Shown here in pieces: positions 1-8,306 of a DNA stretch of 8,308 nucleotides. Positions within the stretch are counted from its first letter, which is position 1, and each line of letters opens with the position of its first letter. The notes beneath the pieces were generated by a model. That model was not told the origin of the DNA, searched no databases, and saw only the letters and a list, made by a program, of their open reading frames with translations. Source of the DNA: Lentisphaerota bacterium (GTDB taxonomy: Bacteria; Verrucomicrobiota; Kiritimatiellia; RFP12; UBA1067); NCBI GenBank assembly GCA_022839525.1, contig JALHET010000071.1, positions 8,673-16,980 of the forward strand. The letters are read 5' to 3'. A program made the translations under genes and the position numbers.

Positions 1-1
1 C

Positions 2-589
2 CGGCTCTTTTCCGAGCAGGGATATGATGGCGTGACCTATCAAAAGATCGCCGACAGTTGCGCCTTCGCACGCACCACCCTCTACAAATACTTTCGCAAC
101 AAGCGGGAGATTTTCAGCACCGCCATTTGGGAGGTCGCCAACCACCTGACCGGTCGGTACGCAGAAATCCTTTCCTCAAAAGCCAGCGCGGTCAACCGCC
201 TCGACCGCGTCATGCACGCTGTCCTGCAACTCCTCTTTGAGCAACGCGTTCTGCTGACCGTGATTCTCGACTATGTCCTCGCCACGCAACGGGCAGGCCA
301 TAACATGGAACGGACCATCACGCGGCACACCATCGGGTTGCGCCGTATCCTCCACCGGCTGGTGATCGAAGGTGTCCGGAAGGGCGAACTGCGCAAGATC
401 GACGCTTCCCTCGCGACCGAACTGCTCTATGCGCAAATGGAGGCCGCCATCCTGCGTCTGACTGTCAGCCAGAACGCGGATTATGAAGAGATTGCGGCCA
501 TGATCCGCCAGACGCTTGAAAACCTGAAGGCTCCCAGCGGGAAAGAAACGCCGCCGAAACCGCGTCCGGGCATTAGGAACCCCGCGTGA
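2..589 (+). CDS. TetR/AcrR-family transcriptional regulator, 5'-truncated by the window edge
   Basis: This is a one-component repressor-type regulator: an N-terminal helix-turn-helix binds operator DNA and a helical C-terminal domain usually binds a small ligand and dimerises. The reading frame is open to the left edge, and 195 residues are visible. The first stretch (LFSEQGYDGVTYQKIAD, then TTLYKYFRNKREIF, within visible residues 2-39) is the canonical TetR helix-turn-helix with its YKYF recognition helix. The GTG at 32 encodes the Val of the usual G-(V/T)-T turn and is not the start; some 10-20 N-terminal residues should lie upstream. The rest is helical, with a typical EGVRKGELR segment in the ligand domain. 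The tail after about residue 175 is Pro/Lys-rich and probably disordered. The stop overlaps the rlmN start by 4 bases. The family call is firm; ligand and targets cannot be read. Confidence 0.93.
   Translation, partial: RLFSEQGYDGVTYQKIADSCAFARTTLYKYFRNKREIFSTAIWEVANHLTGRYAEILSSKASAVNRLDRVMHAVLQLLFEQRVLLTVILDYVLATQRAGHNMERTITRHTIGLRRILHRLVIEGVRKGELRKIDASLATELLYAQMEAAILRLTVSQNADYEEIAAMIRQTLENLKAPSGKETPPKPRPGIRNPA
575..578 (+). promoter_or_regulatory. Ribosome binding site for rlmN inside the end of the TetR gene
   Basis: AGGA lies 7 bases before the GTG at 586. It supports GTG as the true rlmN start and places the initiation signal within the last codons of the upstream regulator gene, as expected for translational coupling. 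Confidence 0.5.
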
Positions 590-1707
590 GAACTCCGCCA
601 CAACCCTCCGCCTGGAGCCTGCTCCCCGCCGAATGGAAGCCGCTCTGTAAGGAAATGGGGCTTCCCGCTTTCCGGGCTGACCAGATTGTCACCGGGCTCT
701 ATCAGAACTTCGCCCTGTCGTGGAAGGAGATCACGACCCTGCCAGCCTGCTTGCGCGATGCCCTGGCCGAACGCTTCACGCTCACCCCCCTTGAGACCGT
801 CCACATCCACGATTCATCCGACGGCGTCCAGAAACTCCTGCTCGCCTGCGGAGACGGCGAACGCATCGAGACCGTGCTCATCCCCTCAAAAGGCCGCCTC
901 ACGCAGTGCATCTCAACTCAGGTGGGCTGTGCGTTCGGCTGCGCGTTTTGCGCCAGCGGCGCGGCCGGCCGTGTCCGCGACCTCACCCCCGGCGAGATCG
1001 TCGGGGAAGTCATGGCGGCCTGCGCGCTGATGCGCCTCCGCCAGCCCGTACCGGAAGCTGCCGCGCCTAAACCCGGAACCAAGCCCGCCCTGCCGCGCCC
1101 CGGCAACATCGTGGTCATGGGCATGGGCGAGCCCTTTGACAACTACGACAACGTGCTCCGAGCCCTCCGTATCCTCAATGACCAGAGAGGGCTGAACATC
1201 GGCGCGCGCCACATCACGATCAGCACCTGTGGCGTCGTCCCCGGTATCCGGCGCCTTTCCTGCGAAGGTCTCCAGTTTGAACTCTCCGTGTCGCTGCACG
1301 CCCCCAACGACGCCCTGCGCTCGCGCATCATGCCGGTCAACATGCGTTGGCCGATCGCGGAACTCCTCGACACCTGCGCGTCCTATACCGAGAAGACCGG
1401 ACGCATGGTCACCTTCGAATACACGCTGGTCAAGGATTTCAACGACCGCCCGCAGCACGCCGAAGAGCTGATCCGCCTGCTGCGCCACACCGCGTGCAAG
1501 GTCAACCTCATCCCGCTCAGTCCCGTGGAAGGCAACACCTTCGGGCGCCCCGAAGACCGCGCCTGCCTCGCCTTTCTCGACACCCTCCTCAAGGCCAAGA
1601 TCAACACCACGCTGCGGAAATCGCGCGGCAAGGACGTGAACGCCGCCTGCGGCCAGCTCCGGCTGATCCGTAAGGACAAGCCTCCGTTCATGCCCGCGGA
1701 AAGATAG
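586..1707 (+). CDS. rlmN: Dual-specificity 23S rRNA A2503 / tRNA A37 C2-methyltransferase RlmN
   Basis: This radical-SAM enzyme methylates C2 of adenine in the peptidyl transferase centre of 23S rRNA (A2503, E. coli numbering) and A37 of some tRNAs, tuning decoding fidelity. The protein is 373 residues, the family's usual size. Visible motifs: an N-terminal RlmN domain with PAFRADQIVTGLYQ (27-40); the [4Fe-4S] cysteines Cys115, Cys119 and Cys122 (CAFGCAFC) preceded by Cys108 in QCISTQVGC, matching E. coli Cys118; the SAM-binding GMGEP at 179-183; a second SAM region FELSVSLHAPND (231-242); and the mechanistic Cys355 in VNAACGQL, which is methylated during catalysis. A Pro/Ala-rich stretch at about 153-172 looks like a small insertion before GMGEP. 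RlmN is favoured over Cfr by length, by the N-terminal region and by the C-terminal RGKDVNAACGQL. It overlaps the regulator by 4 bases, and recD2 follows after 33 bases. Confidence 0.97.
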   Translation: MRTPPQPSAWSLLPAEWKPLCKEMGLPAFRADQIVTGLYQNFALSWKEITTLPACLRDALAERFTLTPLETVHIHDSSDGVQKLLLACGDGERIETVLIPSKGRLTQCISTQVGCAFGCAFCASGAAGRVRDLTPGEIVGEVMAACALMRLRQPVPEAAAPKPGTKPALPRPGNIVVMGMGEPFDNYDNVLRALRILNDQRGLNIGARHITISTCGVVPGIRRLSCEGLQFELSVSLHAPNDALRSRIMPVNMRWPIAELLDTCASYTEKTGRMVTFEYTLVKDFNDRPQHAEELIRLLRHTACKVNLIPLSPVEGNTFGRPEDRACLAFLDTLLKAKINTTLRKSRGKDVNAACGQLRLIRKDKPPFMPAER

Positions 1708-1740
1708 CGCGTTTCTGAACGACCTCGTGTGAGTTTCGCC

Positions 1741-3948
<2,208 letters not shown>

Positions 3949-3982
3949 CCGCAAAACAGGAACGGTTTCATCCATACCTTCG

Positions 3983-4015
3983 GCGTTCGCTGTTCCGCGT
4001 TCAGCGTTTGCTGTT
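3983..4015 (+). repeat. Short imperfect direct repeats between recD2 and the J-domain gene
   Basis: The 12-mer GCGTTCGCTGTT (3983-3994) recurs with one mismatch as GCGTTTGCTGTT (4004-4015), offset by 21 bases. A third GCGTTC core sits between them (3997-4002). The array fills much of the 104-base intergenic gap. It could be a remnant of a dispersed intergenic repeat, a protein-binding site, or simple slippage; the sequence alone does not decide. Confidence 0.55.
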
Positions 4016-4052
4016 GTGCCGTTTCCCCCGTTGCGTTACATTATCACCATCC

Positions 4053-4973
4053 ATGAGTTGGCAAGGTAAAGCTATCGGCGGCAGCATCGGCTCCTTCTTC
4101 GGCCCGTGGGGCACGCTCGCAGGTGCCGCGGCCGGACATTTCCTTGTCGACCGTAAAGCGCCCACGACCGAGAAGCAGGCGCTACGCCTGCTGGCCATCA
4201 CCGCGGGTGCCCTGTGCGACTTGGCCGGAATTGACGGGCGTTACTCTGTCAAAGAAGACCAGATGATAAGGACTATCCTGACAGAGATCAACCGGAACGC
4301 CGGAACCTCCCTCGCCCCGCATGAACTCGCGTTCCTGATCGACGACGCCGCACGGATCAACCGCTGCTTGGCGCGCCTAGCCGCGATGACCCGTGAGAAC
4401 CCGCCCCTTTCCCGCGCCGCCGTGGTATGGCTCTGGCGCGTGGCCGTGAGCGACGGCGACGAGACCCCCGCCGAGATCGCGTGCATCTCCTCTTTTGCAC
4501 GTCATGCGGGACTCTCTGAAGACGAAGCGCGGCACCTGTCGCTGCTCTACTCCCGGCAGGCTTCCGCGCTCCCGTCGAGTCAGACCCGCCGCGACGCCTG
4601 CACCGTTCTCGGGGTGCCCTACCATGCCGACCCCGCGCAAATCAAAGCCGCTTACCGCGCGCTGAGTCTCACCTACCACCCCGACAAGCATGCCGGACTC
4701 GATCCGGCCATCCGCTCGCTCACCGCCGAAAAATTTACTCAGGTCAAGGCCGCGTATGACACCTTGTGCGGTGAAATCAAACGCGACTGGTATGCGCGGC
4801 GGGCGGGGTCGGGCCAACTCGCGCCCGCCACGGCTGAAACGGTTGTGTCCTGTTTCTTTTGCGGACAGGAAACCGGCTTGCCGTCCCTTGTGCAGCAGAT
4901 CCCTTCGGCGCGTTGCCCTGCCTGCCAAACGCTGCTCGTATTCGAACGTGGTTTGGCGGAACAACTGGTGTAG
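4053..4973 (+). CDS. DjlA-like membrane J-domain co-chaperone with TerB-like region and C-terminal zinc ribbon
   Basis: J-domain proteins stimulate the ATPase of a DnaK/Hsp70 partner through their HPD loop. From ATG 4053 the protein has 306 residues. Residues 1-32 (MSWQGKAIGG, then Gly/Ala-rich to AGHFLVDRK) match the glycine-rich N-terminal membrane segment of DjlA. Residues about 42-165 are TerB-like, with two acidic signatures, DGRYSVKE (61-68) and DGDETPAE (134-141), suggesting an internal duplication. The J domain covers about 180-246, with VLGVPYHADPAQIKAAYRAL and the catalytic His209-Pro210-Asp211. A final segment carries Cys267/Cys270 (CFFC) and Cys288/Cys291 (CPAC), a likely zinc ribbon absent from E. 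coli DjlA. The longer frame from TTG 4008 is unlikely, since the DjlA-like membrane segment begins at MSWQGK. No clear Shine-Dalgarno precedes 4053. The J-domain call is firm; orthology to DjlA is probable. Confidence 0.9.
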   Translation: MSWQGKAIGGSIGSFFGPWGTLAGAAAGHFLVDRKAPTTEKQALRLLAITAGALCDLAGIDGRYSVKEDQMIRTILTEINRNAGTSLAPHELAFLIDDAARINRCLARLAAMTRENPPLSRAAVVWLWRVAVSDGDETPAEIACISSFARHAGLSEDEARHLSLLYSRQASALPSSQTRRDACTVLGVPYHADPAQIKAAYRALSLTYHPDKHAGLDPAIRSLTAEKFTQVKAAYDTLCGEIKRDWYARRAGSGQLAPATAETVVSCFFCGQETGLPSLVQQIPSARCPACQTLLVFERGLAEQLV

Positions 4974-5025
4974 TCCCGGAACGGTTCGTCAAAGAAGACA
5001 CACAACACGGTGTGCAAAAAGAAAT

Positions 5026-5030
5026 GAGGT
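5026..5030 (+). promoter_or_regulatory. Ribosome binding site deciding the start at 5035
   Basis: GAGGT lies 4 bases before ATG 5035. It fixes that ATG as the start although the same frame stays open upstream to 4690, through the end of the J-domain gene. Confidence 0.6.
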
Positions 5031-5034
5031 CCGT

Positions 5035-6156
5035 ATGCGACTCTTGAAAACCCTGCGTGCCCTCACCCTCGCGCTCATCTGCCTAGTCACCGCACTCTTC
5101 CTTCTAACCGGGCTGACACAGGGGCTTGCCGAGCGGCGTCTGACACGCACGCTTCAGGCGTTGCCGGATCACGATTACACTGTAAAAATCCTCGCGCTCC
5201 AGAACCAGGGCCGCATCAGCGAGGCGCTCGACTGGGCGCGCTACGTCACCAACAACCCCGCGCTGCCCAATCAAGCCGCCGTCTCCAACCTTATCGCCGT
5301 TCTGGAAAAAGAGCAGACGTCGGTGTGGCATCAGGCGGACCGGGTCGCCAAAGGTTTTCTCACCGGCTCCGGCCAATCGGCGGAAGAGATGGCCGGCGCG
5401 ATCACCTCCGACATGATGGTCTATGGCGACTGCCGCGACTTGATCCTGCAAGGCTATTACCGGTTGACGGGGCGCGAAACCGATGCGGTCGTGGCAGCGC
5501 TTGCGGGTGTCGGCCTGCTAACCGAACTGGTCGACGCTCTGGACTGGGCACCCGCCGCGCTCAAAGCTTTCAGGAAAGCGAACGCCATGTCGCAACGCTT
5601 CGGCGAATGGCTGGCCAATGCCTGCCGGCGTTCCACCAAAGCGCGCAGGCTCGACCCTGCCCTCAAAGAGGTTTTCGACAACCTCAGGCGACTCCACGAA
5701 CGTCTCGGGCTCGCCCGGACAGCCGCGGTCTTCAAGCATGCCGACAACGCCGGCGACGTGGCCGCCTTGGCCAAATATGCCGGCGCACACCCGGGCGAGG
5801 TGTACCGGTTTCTCGAAACCGCAGGCGACGGGGGGTTGCCCTTGCTGCGGCGTGTGGGGGACGAACCGCGCGGGTTCGGTCTCATCGCCCTCGCCACGCG
5901 CAAGGGCATGCCCGGCATACGCGCCTTGCGCGCAGGCGGGGAACTGCGGCATGTCACGCTTTTCGTGCGTTACAGCGAGCGCGTCTTGCGGACACTCCGC
6001 CTGCACCGCCCGCAACAGTTCCTGCACGCGCTCGCCATGCGTTCCGCCGCCGCACGCACAACGATGTGGGCAGGCGTCGCCGTGTTGTCGGCCATCGCGG
6101 CAGGACTCTTGCATGCGGCTTTCCGGCGACACCCCTACCGGTACGCAGTCTCTTAA
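5035..6156 (+). CDS. Uncharacterised protein with a membrane segment at each end and a helical middle
   Basis: I do not recognise this family. The 373-residue protein begins MRLLKTLRAL and runs into a hydrophobic segment at about 7-28 (LALICLVTALFLLTG). This is a signal anchor or uncleaved signal rather than a clean signal peptide, as no convincing cleavage site follows. Near the other end, residues about 343-361 (MWAGVAVLSAIAAGLL) form a second membrane segment, followed by a short basic tail (FRRHPYRY). The roughly 310-residue middle is rich in Ala, Leu and Arg and looks all-helical. DYTVKILALQNQGRISEALDWARYV (residues 48-72, written here only as a helical pair around ALQNQGRISEALDWA) resembles a TPR-type hairpin. 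If both segments span the membrane, the middle lies on one side, probably the periplasm. It follows the J-domain gene by 61 bases on the same strand, so a shared role at the membrane is possible but unproven. A frame open back to 4690 is not coding. Confidence 0.8.
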   Translation: MRLLKTLRALTLALICLVTALFLLTGLTQGLAERRLTRTLQALPDHDYTVKILALQNQGRISEALDWARYVTNNPALPNQAAVSNLIAVLEKEQTSVWHQADRVAKGFLTGSGQSAEEMAGAITSDMMVYGDCRDLILQGYYRLTGRETDAVVAALAGVGLLTELVDALDWAPAALKAFRKANAMSQRFGEWLANACRRSTKARRLDPALKEVFDNLRRLHERLGLARTAAVFKHADNAGDVAALAKYAGAHPGEVYRFLETAGDGGLPLLRRVGDEPRGFGLIALATRKGMPGIRALRAGGELRHVTLFVRYSERVLRTLRLHRPQQFLHALAMRSAAARTTMWAGVAVLSAIAAGLLHAAFRRHPYRYAVS

Positions 6157-6197
6157 CACATCCCGGACAGATACCCCGCCCCCGACGGAAATCAAGG

Positions 6198-6227
6198 TTG
6201 ACTTTATTAACCCTCCACTCACATAAT
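6198..6227 (+). promoter_or_regulatory. Sigma-70-like promoter for the lipoprotein gene
   Basis: TTGACT (6198-6203) and CATAAT (6222-6227) each match the consensus hexamer at five of six positions, separated by 18 bases in an AT-rich pocket unlike the GC-rich surroundings. Transcription would begin near 6234, giving a leader of about 80 bases before ATG 6315. This suggests the lipoprotein is transcribed separately from the upstream genes. A second TATGAT at 6288-6293 has no good partner at the -35 distance. Confidence 0.5.
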
Positions 6228-6299
6228 AAAGCCAATCTGGGTGCCGGAACATTTGGCCCCTTCGCAAGAGGCGTGCGGCCGATCCGGTATGATACGGTG

Positions 6300-6305
6300 A
6301 AAGGA
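6300..6305 (+). promoter_or_regulatory. Ribosome binding site of the lipoprotein gene
   Basis: AAAGGA lies 9 bases before ATG 6315. Together with the lipoprotein signal that begins at this ATG, it settles the start, although the frame is open back to 5325. Confidence 0.6.
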
Positions 6306-6314
6306 AACAAACAC

Positions 6315-7013
6315 ATGAAGCAGATTCTTTTTCTTGCGGTCGTATTGGCAGGATTGACAGGATGCGTGTCCGACCCGCAGACACAGGCGGAAAAATCCTG
6401 CGGCAAAATGGAGCCGCTGCTCATGTTGTCGTATGCATCCATGGATCCAGCCGATCAGCTCAACTGCCTCACCGCAGAGTTGAAGGCGGTTGGCATCGCC
6501 CTTCAGAACTATGCAGGCGACCACGGCGGACGGTTGCCCCCCCGGCTTTCAACCCTTGTCAGCGAATCGTACCTGACGGCCGGCAGCCTCGTCTCCAGCG
6601 CAGACCCCACCGGCGGCAAGCAGGGCGGTGTTCCCGACAGTTACAGCGACTGGGGGCAGGCGACAGAGACCGACGAAAGCGGTTCGAGTTACCTCTACGA
6701 ATTCAGCGCCGCGCCATGCAAGTGGGATTGGAAATCATATCTCGGCGGCAAGCCGGGCATATCGGATGTGGACACGAACCGCGACGGAACCGTTTCCTGG
6801 GCGGAAGTCAAGAATTGGCAGTTGCTCCACGGCGATGTGACGCAGCAACCGAAAAACAAGCCGTACGACAAGAGCCGCTTCCCGGTCGTGCGCTGTTACT
6901 GGTATCAGTATCCGACCGCCTATACCACTCCACCGGGACGCACCGTTTTGAACCTCGCGGCCGACCTCCAGACCGTTTTCCTTTCCCAGCCCTGGTGGGA
7001 AAAAGATCAATGA
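6315..7013 (+). CDS. Lipoprotein with a pseudopilin-like body and an EF-hand-type calcium loop
   Basis: The 232-residue protein starts MKQILFLAVVLAGLTGC, a short type II signal with lipobox LTGC. Cys17 should be lipidated, and Val at +2 does not suggest inner-membrane retention by the enterobacterial rule. The body resembles the C-terminal part of type II secretion/pilin-like proteins common in PVC bacteria: a Cys followed by ELKAVGIALQNYAGDHGGRLPP (here Cys51 and residues 55-76), then LVSESYLTAGSLVSSAD (81-97), SYLYEF (125-130), FPVVRCYW (189-196) and a terminal LNLAADLQTVFLSQPWWEK. The usual N-terminal FTLIELLVVIAII-type prepilin helix is missing and replaced by the lipobox. DTNRDGTVSWAE (153-164) fits a 12-residue EF-hand loop, with Asp/Asn/Asp and Glu at positions 1, 3, 5 and 12. 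The role is unknown; a surface or periplasmic calcium-stabilised protein is inferred. Confidence 0.85.
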   Translation: MKQILFLAVVLAGLTGCVSDPQTQAEKSCGKMEPLLMLSYASMDPADQLNCLTAELKAVGIALQNYAGDHGGRLPPRLSTLVSESYLTAGSLVSSADPTGGKQGGVPDSYSDWGQATETDESGSSYLYEFSAAPCKWDWKSYLGGKPGISDVDTNRDGTVSWAEVKNWQLLHGDVTQQPKNKPYDKSRFPVVRCYWYQYPTAYTTPPGRTVLNLAADLQTVFLSQPWWEKDQ

Positions 7014-7019
7014 CCAGCC

Positions 7020-8306
7020 TCATTGAACCATGAGCCGCGTAGCTGTCTCCGGCAGAAACACGGCGCAGGCGGCGGTATTGTTTGTGGTCACACGGTCAGG
7101 TTTGTCTGATCCCATAACCTCCACGCGGTTCGTGCCCCAGCCAGCGGCGGCACGCCAAACAACCGTATCCACCCGCAATGTGGCCGCCGCACCGTCCTCA
7201 AGCGCAGGCAGCGACCAGCGGTTCGCAGCGAACGTTCCCCGCGTGGCCGTGCCGCCGCGTACCCGCACACCGGGCGCCCATGTGAAATCGAGTGCCAGAT
7301 CGCGCGCGGTATAAGGCCCCGCGTTGGCCACGACCACCCCGAACCAGAGACCCGTTACAGACTGCGCCACATTCGGGAAGTTTGTCCCGCAGAGCCAGCT
7401 CACGCCGAGATCCGCAGGGAACGTGATCCCGGAAACGGTATTCGTGATCCACGCGACGCGTTTCGCTGTACGGGTGTTGGCCATCAGGCAGGGTGAGGGC
7501 GATTCTTCCAAAGGCACATAGACCCATGCGCCGTTATCCTGATAGTACAACCCCGCGCAATCATAGAGTGAGGCGTTGAAAGACAAGGGCGAATTCGTGG
7601 ACAAGGTGAACGTCGATGGAAAGACCGCATAATTGACCGTCGCCAGTTTCCACCCGCTGCCCGTCCGGATGAAGCCGGGGCCGCCGCTGTCTCCCACGGA
7701 AAGCATACACTCGTTGGGGTCACCGTTATTGTCGAAAGCTGCAACCGCACACACCCCGTCCCCCTTGACTTTGCAGTCCCCCTCCCCGATATACTGGTTC
7801 ACACCCCAGCGCCGGATGCGCCAGTGTTTGTCCCACGCCCACTTCCAACCGTTGGTCATTCCCCCGTCCGAAATCACCTCGTCGCCACGCTCCATGCCGC
7901 GCCCCTGTAAGACCACGCGTGAACCGATGTCGTTTGTCTCGATATTGATAAGCGCATAGTTGGTCACCGGAGGCTCGAAGAAAAATATGGCGAGATCGCT
8001 ATCCGCATCGCTCACTTTGGCGGTGAGCAAGTGATTCGTCCCCTCATAGTCGAATGAATCGCCGACCGTAATCGCCGTGATGTGCTCCGCCGTCAGCAGC
8101 GCGTTGGTATGAATCAAGGTTCCCAGAAACAGGTCGACGGGAACCGTCTGCTCCCACCCGCTGCCTGCCAACGTTCCGGTCGGAGCGCTCTGGTGCACAT
8201 CAACGGAATTGGTCACACAATAAACCAGCGCCGATGCCCACCGCATGGGGAACAGCACACAGGCTGCCCGTGCCAGCCACATGACATGGAAGGATCGTTT
8301 CACCAC
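7020..8306 (-). CDS. Secreted trypsin-like (S1 family) serine protease with C-terminal DUF11-like domain; start at or beyond the window edge
   Basis: The frame gives 428 residues when read from GTG 8306. Tandem GTG codons (8306 and 8303) are possible starts, but the frame is open to the right edge, so the gene may begin outside. The N-terminus (VKRSFHVMWLARAACVLF to about ASA at 24-26) looks like a signal peptide, implying export. The chymotrypsin-fold triad is readable: His75 in LLTAEH, Asp104 in SDLAIF and Ser207 in GDSGGPGF, each with normal local sequence, so activity is expected. A Trp-rich stretch (152-167) lies between Asp and Ser. Residues about 318-418 (LWFGVVVANAGPYTARDL onward) resemble the DUF11 beta-sandwich repeat found in surface proteins. 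No sorting tail is evident. Substrate and specificity are not deducible. It converges on the lipoprotein gene with a 6-base gap. Confidence 0.9.
   Translation of the reverse strand: MVKRSFHVMWLARAACVLFPMRWASALVYCVTNSVDVHQSAPTGTLAGSGWEQTVPVDLFLGTLIHTNALLTAEHITAITVGDSFDYEGTNHLLTAKVSDADSDLAIFFFEPPVTNYALINIETNDIGSRVVLQGRGMERGDEVISDGGMTNGWKWAWDKHWRIRRWGVNQYIGEGDCKVKGDGVCAVAAFDNNGDPNECMLSVGDSGGPGFIRTGSGWKLATVNYAVFPSTFTLSTNSPLSFNASLYDCAGLYYQDNGAWVYVPLEESPSPCLMANTRTAKRVAWITNTVSGITFPADLGVSWLCGTNFPNVAQSVTGLWFGVVVANAGPYTARDLALDFTWAPGVRVRGGTATRGTFAANRWSLPALEDGAAATLRVDTVVWRAAAGWGTNRVEVMGSDKPDRVTTNNTAACAVFLPETATRLMVQ

Noticed and set aside
32..34. GTG as the start of the TetR-family regulator.
   Set aside because: The frame is open to the left edge, and the upstream codons give LFSEQGYDG, the conserved start of the TetR DNA-binding domain. 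The gene is therefore cut by the window, not started at 32.
586..1707. Possibility that the methyltransferase is Cfr, the C8-methylating resistance enzyme.
   Set aside because: Length, the N-terminal domain and the C-terminal RGKDVNAACGQL context fit RlmN better than Cfr.
4690..5034. In-frame upstream extension of the two-membrane-segment protein into the J-domain gene.
   Set aside because: The extension overlaps the J-domain and zinc-ribbon codons in another frame and is Arg/Pro-rich. ATG 5035 has a GAGGT ribosome site and opens a good membrane segment.
5325..6314. In-frame upstream extension of the lipoprotein to give a 562-residue protein.
   Set aside because: The extension is an out-of-frame, Arg-rich reading of the upstream gene. 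The lipobox signal, AAAGGA site and promoter all point to ATG 6315.
5518..6384. A 288-codon minus-strand frame opposite the two-membrane-segment gene and the intergenic gap.
   Set aside because: It has no recognisable domain or convincing ribosome site, and it is antisense to a better supported gene.
6362..7033. A 223-codon plus-strand frame overlapping the lipoprotein gene.
   Set aside because: It is a shifted reading of the lipoprotein gene, with low-complexity Arg/Pro/His-rich translation and no motif.
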